Below are positions 1 to 4,939 of a DNA stretch of 9,179 nucleotides, piece by piece. Position numbers and translations under genes: made by a program. The notes under the pieces are model-generated. The model was not told where the DNA came from and did no database searches. It saw only the letters and a program-made list of their open reading frames with translations. The stretch is from Actinomycetes bacterium (lineage in GTDB: Bacteria > Actinomycetota > Actinomycetes > Actinomycetales > Microbacteriaceae), in the NCBI GenBank assembly GCA_023432305.1, contig JAEYUT010000249.1, positions 1 through 9,179 on the forward strand. The letters run 5' to 3'. Every line of letters begins with the position of its first letter. The first letter of the stretch is position 1.

Positions 1-1
1 C

Positions 2-304
2 CTGCTCGACGCGGGGGTCACCGTGGCGATCGCGAGCGACTGCAATCCGGGCTCGAGCTATACGACATCGCTGCCGTTCTGCATCGCCCTGGCGGTGCGC
101 GAGATGGGCATGGCGCCGCTCGAAGCGGTGCTGGCGGCGACGGCGGGCGGGGCTGCGGCGCTGCGGCGCACGGATGTGGGTCGCCTGGTGCCCGGCGCGC
201 GGGCCGACCTCGTGATGCTCGACGCTCCGAGCCACGTGCACCTTGCATACCGTCCGGGTGTGCCGCTCGTCGAGCGCGTGTGGGCGGGCGGCGTCGCGGC
301 CTGA
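2..304 (+). CDS. hutI: Imidazolonepropionase, C-terminal fragment (5' end outside window)
   Basis: This is the last 100 codons of a gene that starts before the window; the reading frame is open from base 2 to a TGA at 302-304. The fragment carries [12 protein letters not shown] (Asp codon at 38-40), matching the conserved (S/T)D-x-NPG block of imidazolonepropionases, whose Asp is a metal-binding or catalytic residue. It ends with the usual amidohydrolase C-terminus: [15 protein letters not shown], then an '[16 protein letters not shown]' strand. HutI is a cytosolic metal-dependent hydrolase that opens 4-imidazolone-5-propanoate to N-formimidoyl-L-glutamate in histidine degradation. Other hut genes would be expected upstream but are not visible. 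Another amidohydrolase-superfamily enzyme is possible, but the '[23 protein letters not shown]' stretch is typical of actinobacterial HutI. Confidence 0.9.
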   Translation: MLDAGVTVAIASDCNPGSSYTTSLPFCIALAVREMGMAPLEAVLAATAGGAAALRRTDVGRLVPGARADLVMLDAPSHVHLAYRPGVPLVERVWAGGVAA

Positions 305-332
305 CCGCCCGCACGGCGATGCCCGCGCGCGG

Positions 333-338
333 TAGCGT
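333..338 (+). promoter_or_regulatory. Putative -10 box (TAGCGT) for the small membrane protein gene
   Basis: TAGCGT has the same form as the -10 boxes seen at 628 and 4928. It lies 30 bases before the GTG start at 369, so a transcript would start near 345 and include the purine-rich ribosome binding site at 353-362 (GGAGG, then GGAG). No convincing -35 box is visible. Confidence 0.35.
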
Positions 339-368
339 CGATACGACGGCGCGGAGGGGGAGCGGATC

Positions 369-563
369 GTGGTCGTGCTTCTTGTGCTCGCGCTCATCGC
401 CGCGGTCGCCGCGATGATCGTCGCGAGCGCGATGCTGCGGCGCGATCAGTCGCGCATGCGATCCGGTGACCGGCCCCGCCACCACCGCGGCACGCTCATC
501 GCGGTGATCGCAGGGAGCGAGCTCGCTCTGCTCGCGGTCATCCTGGGTCTCGTTCTGGTGTGA
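369..563 (+). CDS. Small two-helix membrane protein, function unknown
   Basis: The product has 64 residues and matches no family I recognise. Residues about 2-22 form a very hydrophobic helix (VVLLVLALIAAVAAMIVASA). A basic, hydrophilic loop follows at about 24-41 (RRDQSRMRSGDRPRHHR), and a second hydrophobic helix spans about 43-64. The pattern predicts a hairpin membrane protein with its positively charged loop in the cytoplasm, so both ends would face outward. The GTG start at 369 is supported by GGAG at 359-362, six bases upstream, inside a longer purine run; a GTG at 375 is an alternative. A hairpin at 584-600 closes the unit. It lies downstream of hutI on the same strand but has its own putative promoter, so it need not belong to histidine catabolism. 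The strong RBS and clean membrane topology make it a likely real gene. Confidence 0.6.
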   Translation: MVVLLVLALIAAVAAMIVASAMLRRDQSRMRSGDRPRHHRGTLIAVIAGSELALLAVILGLVLV

Positions 564-583
564 CGTCGGTGCTCGCGGCACCA

Positions 584-600
584 TGCCGATCCGCTCGGCA
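584..600 (+). terminator. Hairpin after the small membrane protein gene
   Basis: TGCCGA (584-589) pairs with TCGGCA (595-600) around a 5-base loop, 20 bases after the stop codon at 563. There is no T-run after it, which is common in high-GC actinobacteria. It may end the upstream transcript just before the promoter at 628. Confidence 0.4.
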
Positions 601-627
601 ACCTATCGCGCTGAGGCGCTGGCGTGC

Positions 628-633
628 TAGCCT
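628..633 (+). promoter_or_regulatory. Putative -10 box (TAGCCT) of the ABC-F gene
   Basis: TAGCCT lies seven bases before GTG 641, the first codon of the mini-ORF GTG-AAG-CTG-TGA. Predicted transcription start is about 640-641, giving a leader of about 194 bases before the ABC-F start at 835. No clear -35 box is visible. Confidence 0.45.
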
Positions 634-640
634 CGCGGCC

Positions 641-834
641 GTGAAGCTGTGATCGCCTGCCGCGCGTCGGTTCGAGTGTCTGCCCTCAGGGAGCATCGAC
701 CCACCGTCGCGCCGGCCGCCGATCACCTCGTCGTCCTCGACGCGCTCTGACGTGCGGCCGCCCGCGTTCTCTCGCGGGATGTTCCCACGCAGACCTGCCG
801 TCGTGACTGCGGCGGCCGAGGAGAGGGGGCTCTC
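641..834 (+). promoter_or_regulatory. Structured leader of the ABC-F gene, with short ORFs and an RBS-masking hairpin
   Basis: The leader starts with a possible leaderless three-codon ORF (641-652, Met-Lys-Leu-stop). Its TGA overlaps a second GTG start at 649 that opens a 33-codon ORF ending at 750. A perfect 6-bp hairpin follows (CCCGCG 761-766 with CGCGGG 773-778). Directly before the ABC-F start, GAGAG (821-825) pairs with CTCTC (830-834) around a GGGG loop. That stem covers half of the Shine-Dalgarno sequence GAGGAGAG (818-825). The loop region of the first hairpin contains a second CTCTC (769-773) that could compete for GAGAG. Many ABC-F resistance genes are known to be induced by ribosome stalling on leader ORFs. 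That this leader works that way is inference. Confidence 0.35.
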
Positions 835-2445
835 ATGCACGTCCTTCGTCCTGTCATCACCATCCGCGACCTCACCGTCGAGTGGCCCGATGGCGCCGTC
901 GCGCTGTCGCAGCTCACCGGCACCTTCCCCGCCGGTCGCACGGGACTCGTCGGGCGCAACGGCGCCGGCAAGTCGACGCTGCTGCGCCTCATCGCGGGGG
1001 AGCTCGTGCCCACCTCGGGTGCGGTCGAGGTCGCGGGCGAGGTCGGCTGGCTGCCGCAGAACCTGCCCATGTCGCGCGGTGCGACGGTCGCCGGGCTGCT
1101 CGGCATCCGGGCGGTGCTCGATGCGATCCGCGCGATCGAGTCGGGGGATGTCGACGAGCGGCACTTCGACGCCATCGGCGACGACTGGGATGTCGAGGCG
1201 CGCGCCGATGAGGCGCTCGGGCGCATCGGATTCTCGGCGGCCGATCTCGACCGGCGCGTCACCGAGGTCTCGGGAGGCGAGAGCATGCTCATCGCCCTCA
1301 CGGGCCTCATCCTGCGACGCACGCCCGTCACCCTGCTCGACGAACCCACCAACAACCTCGACCGACCGACGCGCGCGCGTCTCGCGGAGCTCGTAGACGG
1401 CTGGCCGGGCGCGCTCGTCGTGGTGAGTCACGACGTCGAACTGCTCGAGCACATGGAGCACACGGCAGAGCTGCATGGCGGAGAGCTCACGGTGTTCGGC
1501 GGCCCCTACAGCGCGTGGAAGGAGCACCGGGATGCCGAGCAGGCTGCAGCCGCCGATGCCGTGCGCGCGGCCCAGCAGCAGCTCAGAGCCGAGAAGCGTC
1601 AGCGCATCGAGGCTGAGACGAAGCTCGCCCGCCGGGAGCGCACCGCTGCGAAGGCTGCGCGCGACGGCGGTGTGGCGCGGATCGTCGCAGGGAACCTCAA
1701 GAGCAATGCGCAGGTGACCGCCGCGAGTCTGCGTGCGACGCTCGATGACCGTCTCGCCTCGGCGCAGGCCGCGCTCGACGATGCCGGTGCGCGGGTGCGC
1801 GACGACCGGCGCATCCGGCTCGAGCTGCCTGATCCGGGTGTCCCGCGCGGACGCCGCATCGCCGAGCTGAGCGACGGCGAGCGCACGCTGATCATCCAGG
1901 GGCCGGAGCGCGTGGCGCTCGTCGGGGCGAACGGCTCGGGCAAGACGACGCTGATCGAGCAGCTGCTCGGACTTCGTGAGGCTGTCGAGGGGCGACCGTG
2001 GGGCGAGCTCGCCACTGATCGGGTGGGCTATCTGCCGCAGAGACTCGATCACCTGAACGGCGTTTCAAGCGCCCTGAACAGCGTTCAGGAGGTGGCGCGT
2101 GGCGTCCCGGCAGGCGACGTCCGCAACCAGATGGCACGTCTGCTGCTGCGGGGTGACAGCGTCGACCGGCCGGTCGATTCGCTCTCCGGCGGCGAGCGAT
2201 TCCGGGTGGCTCTCGCGCGGCTGCTGTTCGCCGATCCACCGGCACAGGTGCTCGTCCTCGATGAGCCGACCAACAACCTCGACATCGAGAGCGTCGAGCA
2301 GCTGGCCGAGGCCCTCGACTCCTACCGGGGCGCGCTCATCGTGGTGAGCCATGACGCAGCGTTCCTCGGCCGCATCGGCATCACGAGCGTGCTCGAGCTC
2401 ACCGCGGATGGCCGCCTGCACGAGAGGCGAGAGGTCGACGGATGA
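835..2445 (+). CDS. ABC-F family ATPase (ribosome-associated; possible antibiotic-resistance or translation factor)
   Basis: The 536-residue product has two ABC ATPase domains and no membrane segments, as in the ABC-F family. These proteins bind the ribosomal E site and either protect it from antibiotics or assist translation. Domain 1: Walker A GRNGAGKST (40-48), signature SGGES (146-150), Walker B LLDEPTNNLD (167-176), switch SHD (198-200). Domain 2: Walker A GANGSGKTT (364-372), signature SGGER (451-455), Walker B VLDEPTNNLD (474-483), switch SHD (505-507). A charged, Ala/Arg/Gln-rich helical linker lies between them at about 228-325, the position of the ABC-F P-site tRNA interaction motif. 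Length matches actinobacterial ABC-F proteins such as the TlrC/OleB type, but I cannot assign a substrate drug. The ATG at 835 follows GAGGAGAG at 818-825. The gene stands alone with its own promoter and long leader, which suggests inducible expression. Confidence 0.92.
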   Translation: MHVLRPVITIRDLTVEWPDGAVALSQLTGTFPAGRTGLVGRNGAGKSTLLRLIAGELVPTSGAVEVAGEVGWLPQNLPMSRGATVAGLLGIRAVLDAIRAIESGDVDERHFDAIGDDWDVEARADEALGRIGFSAADLDRRVTEVSGGESMLIALTGLILRRTPVTLLDEPTNNLDRPTRARLAELVDGWPGALVVVSHDVELLEHMEHTAELHGGELTVFGGPYSAWKEHRDAEQAAAADAVRAAQQQLRAEKRQRIEAETKLARRERTAAKAARDGGVARIVAGNLKSNAQVTAASLRATLDDRLASAQAALDDAGARVRDDRRIRLELPDPGVPRGRRIAELSDGERTLIIQGPERVALVGANGSGKTTLIEQLLGLREAVEGRPWGELATDRVGYLPQRLDHLNGVSSALNSVQEVARGVPAGDVRNQMARLLLRGDSVDRPVDSLSGGERFRVALARLLFADPPAQVLVLDEPTNNLDIESVEQLAEALDSYRGALIVVSHDAAFLGRIGITSVLELTADGRLHERREVDG

Positions 2446-2465
2446 CACGGGGCGCGGGGTGCCGA

Positions 2466-2513
2466 GCCCGGCCTCCTGCGTCCCGTCGTCGCCTGCCGTC
2501 AGCAGGGCCGGGC
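2466..2513. terminator. Inverted repeat between convergent genes, probable bidirectional terminator
   Basis: GCCCGGCC (2466-2473) is a perfect inverted repeat of GGCCGGGC (2506-2513). Between them CCTGC occurs twice (2475-2479 and 2492-2496), and either copy can pair with GCAGG (2502-2506). This gives a long bulged stem or a compact 5-bp inner hairpin. The site sits between the stops of the ABC-F gene (2445) and the YCII gene (2515), which face each other. Confidence 0.55.
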
Positions 2514-2514
2514 G

Positions 2515-2856
2515 TCAGCTCGCGGGGTCGAACATGAAGGCGCGCAGCTCCTGCTCGCACCGGCAGGCGGCAGCGAAGCGCGCGCCCCACGCGATCGCGG
2601 CCTCCCGGTCGGGAAGCTCGAGCACGAGCACGCCTCCGCTCAGGTTCGAGCCAGGGTAGGCGCCCTCGGGTGCGCTGCCATCCGCAGTGACGAGCGTGGG
2701 AGCGACCGAGTCGTCGAGTCCGCCGCCGAAGACGTAGACGCCCGCCTCCTTCGCCGCGGCGATCTCGGCGTGCGAGTCGATGTCGGCCTGCCGCAGCTCG
2801 CCGGGCGTCAGCCCGGCCATCGCCGATGCGGGGAACGTGTAGAGGTACCTGGTCAT
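2515..2856 (-). CDS. YCII-related domain protein
   Basis: The 113-residue product starts MTRYLYTF and has the layout of YCII (YciI-like) proteins. It has an N-terminal beta strand, an acidic helix with the family His (ADIDSHAEIAAAKEAG), a Gly-Gly turn (YVFGGGLDD), a DG-x-x-PEGAYPG segment, and a strand-helix close (GGVLVLELPDREAAIAWGARFAAACRCEQELRAFMFDP). YCII domains form a ferredoxin-like dimer with a His/Asp pocket. Their roles are poorly defined, and many actinobacterial copies sit near sigma factors, which is not so here. I chose ATG 2856 because the family begins with M-x-(K/R)-Y. A GTG at 2871 in the same frame would add five residues (MRRSR) but has no Shine-Dalgarno sequence. It lies 57 bases downstream of the DUF1905 gene on the same strand and may share its transcript. 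Confidence 0.82.
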   Translation of the reverse strand: MTRYLYTFPASAMAGLTPGELRQADIDSHAEIAAAKEAGVYVFGGGLDDSVAPTLVTADGSAPEGAYPGSNLSGGVLVLELPDREAAIAWGARFAAACRCEQELRAFMFDPAS

Positions 2857-2913
2857 CCTCGATCGTCGCACCGGTGCCGCGCGCGCGAAAGGGCGATCGT
2901 CCGGGTTGCGCCC

Positions 2914-3195
2914 TCAGCGGCTCTGCAGCCGCACGGATACGCGGTCGCCCACATCCTTGCCGAGCTTCTTCCGCGTATGCGCGTTGAGCGACAGCATGAG
3001 CTCGCCAGCACCCGTGGGCAGCAACCCGACATTCGGCAGCGCCACCTCGTCGACCGTCGCGTCGACGCGCACCGGCTTGAGTGATCCGAAGAGCTCCACT
3101 GACCCGGGGATCTCCACGCACGCCCACGTCTCGCCCTTCACCTCCACCCCGATCGTGGCGTAGAAGGTGTGGTCGATGGGGGGCTGGGGAGTCAT
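2914..3195 (-). CDS. DUF1905 domain-containing protein
   Basis: The 93-residue product is a single DUF1905-type beta-barrel domain. It has F-x-A-x-I (11-15), a W-A-C-V-E-I-P strand (24-30), FG-x-x-KPVRVDATVDEV (36-50), a short Gly-rich turn, and the ending typical of the family: E-L-M-L-S-L-N-A-H-T-R-K-K-L-G-K-D-V-G-D, then RVSVRL. Proteins of this family are small cytosolic domains of unknown function, sometimes fused to a YdeI-like (OmdA) domain. That second domain is absent here. The ATG at 3195 follows TAGCCT (minus strand, 3207-3202) by six bases, so the mRNA is probably leaderless; no Shine-Dalgarno sequence is present. The YCII gene follows on the same strand. Confidence 0.82.
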   Translation of the reverse strand: MTPQPPIDHTFYATIGVEVKGETWACVEIPGSVELFGSLKPVRVDATVDEVALPNVGLLPTGAGELMLSLNAHTRKKLGKDVGDRVSVRLQSR

Positions 3196-3201
3196 CCGTC
3201 G

Positions 3202-3207
3202 AGGCTA
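3202..3207 (-). promoter_or_regulatory. Putative -10 box (TAGCCT) of a leaderless DUF1905-YCII transcript
   Basis: On the minus strand TAGCCT is followed by six bases and then the ATG at 3195, placing the expected transcription start on the first base of the start codon. The same geometry occurs before the DEAD-box helicase gene. No -35 box is evident. Confidence 0.5.
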
Positions 3208-3328
3208 GCTAGGTGAGCGACAGAAGGCGAGAGCGAGACCGCGCGATGCGGCCATGGGTATCGTGTGCGGGTGCCGGGCGCTGTCGTCGATGCTGCGTCT
3301 GCGATGCTCCCGAGCGATCGCCTCGTGA

Positions 3329-3835
3329 TCAGCGAGCCGTCACGTCGAGCGTGATCTGTCCCATCGGGAACACCGAGTAGACGATGAGGCCTGGGTCGAT
3401 GATCCACTCCTCCACCGGAATCCGCCAGAACCACAGATGCGACAGCACAGCTGACACCGCGACGACGACGGCGGCGACCGCAACGGTCCGATCGAGCACG
3501 AAAACAGCGGCCGACACATCTGCGGCGTTTCGGATCGCGCGGCTGAGCGCGAAGAGGAACGCCCCGGCAAGTGCCGCATACATGAGCGGCGACGGCGAGA
3601 GCGACAGCGTGTAGCAGAGCTCGCCGGAGCGCGGCTCGAGGCTCGAGGCATCGACGTATCCGCCGGCGGAGACGCCGCTGCGGCAACCGCCCCGCGTTGC
3701 CGTTGTGATCCACGCGTACGCACACGCGAGCGCGAGCAGTGCGAGGAAGGTGCGGCGCACCCGCACGAGAACCATCGCGGCGGAGTTCGCGACGGGTGCA
3801 GGTGCGTCCGAGATTTCCGCCGACAGCTGATTCAT
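3329..3835 (-). CDS. Three-helix membrane protein, function unknown
   Basis: I do not recognise a family for this 168-residue product. The N-terminal 25 residues are polar (MNQLSAEISDAPAPV...), then come predicted membrane helices at about 27-45 (FLALLALACAYAWITT), 84-100 (LMYAALAGAFLFALS) and 117-135 (TVAVAAVVVAVSAVLSHL). A fourth, weaker hydrophobic stretch lies at about 147-158. The loop between helices 1 and 2 is long, carries Cys51 and Cys74, and is probably exported, so a disulfide is possible. The charged stretch SRAIRNAAD between helices 2 and 3 fits a cytoplasmic loop. I chose ATG 3835; an upstream in-frame start at 3901 would overlap the oxidoreductase gene and adds an Arg/Ser-rich tail with no domain. 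It begins 31 bases after the luciferase-like gene on the same strand, so co-transcription is likely. Confidence 0.65.
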   Translation of the reverse strand: MNQLSAEISDAPAPVANSAAMVLVRVRRTFLALLALACAYAWITTATRGGCRSGVSAGGYVDASSLEPRSGELCYTLSLSPSPLMYAALAGAFLFALSRAIRNAADVSAAVFVLDRTVAVAAVVVAVSAVLSHLWFWRIPVEEWIIDPGLIVYSVFPMGQITLDVTAR

Positions 3836-3866
3836 GCTCACACTGTGTCGTGTGGGCGGGCTTCGG

Positions 3867-4820
3867 TCAAGAGATGACGCGCGCGAGCTTCCCGAGCGCA
3901 TCCAGCGGGTCGCCGACGGGGATGAACACCGAGGACGTCACGCCCGCCTCCCCGAGCTCGCGGATGCGCGCCCGCACCGTCTCGGGGGTGCCGGCGAGCG
4001 AGAGGCGTGCGACCCACTCCTCGGGCATCCGTGCGGTGAACTCCTCGTGGCTCGCGCAGCGCGCGCGGAACGCGGCGAACTCGCCGGCGATGTCGAGCGG
4101 GGCGAGGTGCGGAGCCCAATCGGGTTCGCCGATCCACGCCAGGCCCGGGCGCACGGCATTGAGCGCGGTGGTGTCGTCGTCCGCGATCGCGCCGACGTTG
4201 TACGCCACGAGGCGGTGCGGGCGCGTCGCGCCGATCTGCGCCAGTGAGGTGCGCGCGTACTCGGGGGTCGTGGGTTCCGCCAGAAGCGTGCCGTCGCCGA
4301 TCCGCCCGGATGCCGCCATCGAGCGCGGTCCGCGCACCCCCAGCAGGATGTCGGGCACCACCTCGGGGAGCGCGCTCGGGTCGAGCGCGAAGGCATCGAG
4401 CGCCACGTCGCCCGCCGCGCTGACCGTCTCACCCCGAAGCAGGCCCCGCAGAGCGGCAACGTACTCCTCGAGAAACGAGAGTGGGCGCGACGGCCACGCA
4501 CCGACCTGGCGCAGCCAATCCGGCATCCCGTGCCCGATCCCCAGATCGAGCCGGCCAGGGAACATGCTCGCGAGCGTCGCCGCCTCCATCGCCGCGAACG
4601 CGACGTTGCGCACCGCGGCGGGCAGGATGCCGATGCCCACCCGGATGCGGTCGGTCGCGGCGAGAGCGGCCGCCGCCTGCGCGACCCCGCCCCGGAATCC
4701 GAGGTCTTCGACCACCCACAGCTCGTCGAACCCCAGATCCTCCGCACGTCGAGCGAACTCGAGCATGAGCGCGGCGTCCAGATCGCGGGGGAGCATCGCG
4801 CCGATCGCGGGCATGGTCAT
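3867..4820 (-). CDS. Luciferase-like (LLM class), probably F420-dependent oxidoreductase
   Basis: The 317-residue product fits the luciferase-like TIM-barrel family. Visible markers are the N-terminal strand (IGAMLPRDLD), the helix and strand ARRAEDLGFDELWVVEDLGF (24-43), and TDRIRVGIGILPAAVRN (56-72). MFPGRLDLGIGHGMPDWLRQVG (86-107) is the family's F-P-G-R-(L/F)-x-L-G-(I/L)-G-x-G block. VVPDILLGVRGPRSM (154-168) matches the L-G-x-x-G-P cofactor strand, followed by ASGRIGDGTLL, and the C-terminus ends with a GTPETVRARI helix. Such enzymes use F420 or FMN to reduce or oxidise small molecules. Actinobacterial copies are mostly F420-dependent; the substrate cannot be read here. The start ATG at 4820 has AAGGAG (minus strand 4832-4827) six bases before it. 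A promoter is proposed at 4871-4866. The gene is divergent from the helicase gene and is followed by the membrane protein gene. Confidence 0.88.
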   Translation of the reverse strand: MTMPAIGAMLPRDLDAALMLEFARRAEDLGFDELWVVEDLGFRGGVAQAAAALAATDRIRVGIGILPAAVRNVAFAAMEAATLASMFPGRLDLGIGHGMPDWLRQVGAWPSRPLSFLEEYVAALRGLLRGETVSAAGDVALDAFALDPSALPEVVPDILLGVRGPRSMAASGRIGDGTLLAEPTTPEYARTSLAQIGATRPHRLVAYNVGAIADDDTTALNAVRPGLAWIGEPDWAPHLAPLDIAGEFAAFRARCASHEEFTARMPEEWVARLSLAGTPETVRARIRELGEAGVTSSVFIPVGDPLDALGKLARVIS

Positions 4821-4865
4821 CGTCGACTCCTTCGAGCGTGCGGCACGCGGGCGCGTGTGCCGCTC

Positions 4866-4871
4866 AGGCTA
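4866..4871 (-). promoter_or_regulatory. Putative -10 box (TAGCCT) of the luciferase-like oxidoreductase gene
   Basis: Minus-strand TAGCCT lies 45 bases before the ATG at 4820. The predicted leader of about 40 bases contains the AAGGAG ribosome binding site, so unlike its divergent neighbour this transcript would not be leaderless. Confidence 0.4.
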
Positions 4872-4905
4872 GCGCGCGGCTCGGGTGATTCCTCCACCGC
4901 GTCAG

Positions 4906-4939
4906 CTGGCACCCTGGATGGTGCGGCTAGCGTTGCAGT
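4906..4939 (+). promoter_or_regulatory. Promoter of a leaderless DEAD-box helicase transcript
   Basis: CTGGCA (4906-4911, 4 of 6 to TTGACA) lies 16 bases before TAGCGT (4928-4933). Six bases then separate the -10 box from the ATG at 4940, so transcription should start on the ATG itself. No Shine-Dalgarno sequence precedes this start. Confidence 0.5.

Noticed and set aside
538..2052. 504-codon minus-strand open frame opposite the ABC-F gene
   Set aside because: It is antisense to a gene with all ABC motifs and shows only Arg/Ala/Glu-rich sequence with no domain. High GC keeps stops rare in such frames.
2399..3127. 242-codon minus-strand frame overlapping the YCII and DUF1905 genes
   Set aside because: Arg/Gly/Ala-rich in an alternative frame. 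The two shorter frames carry recognisable domains and fit end to end.
3192..3725. 177-codon minus-strand frame overlapping the unknown membrane protein
   Set aside because: Highly Arg-rich with no coherent helices. The alternative frame gives clear membrane segments.
3739..4872. 377-codon plus-strand open frame opposite the luciferase-like gene
   Set aside because: Ser/Arg/Ala-rich without a domain. The minus strand has the FPGR and LGVRGP motifs, a ribosome binding site and normal length.
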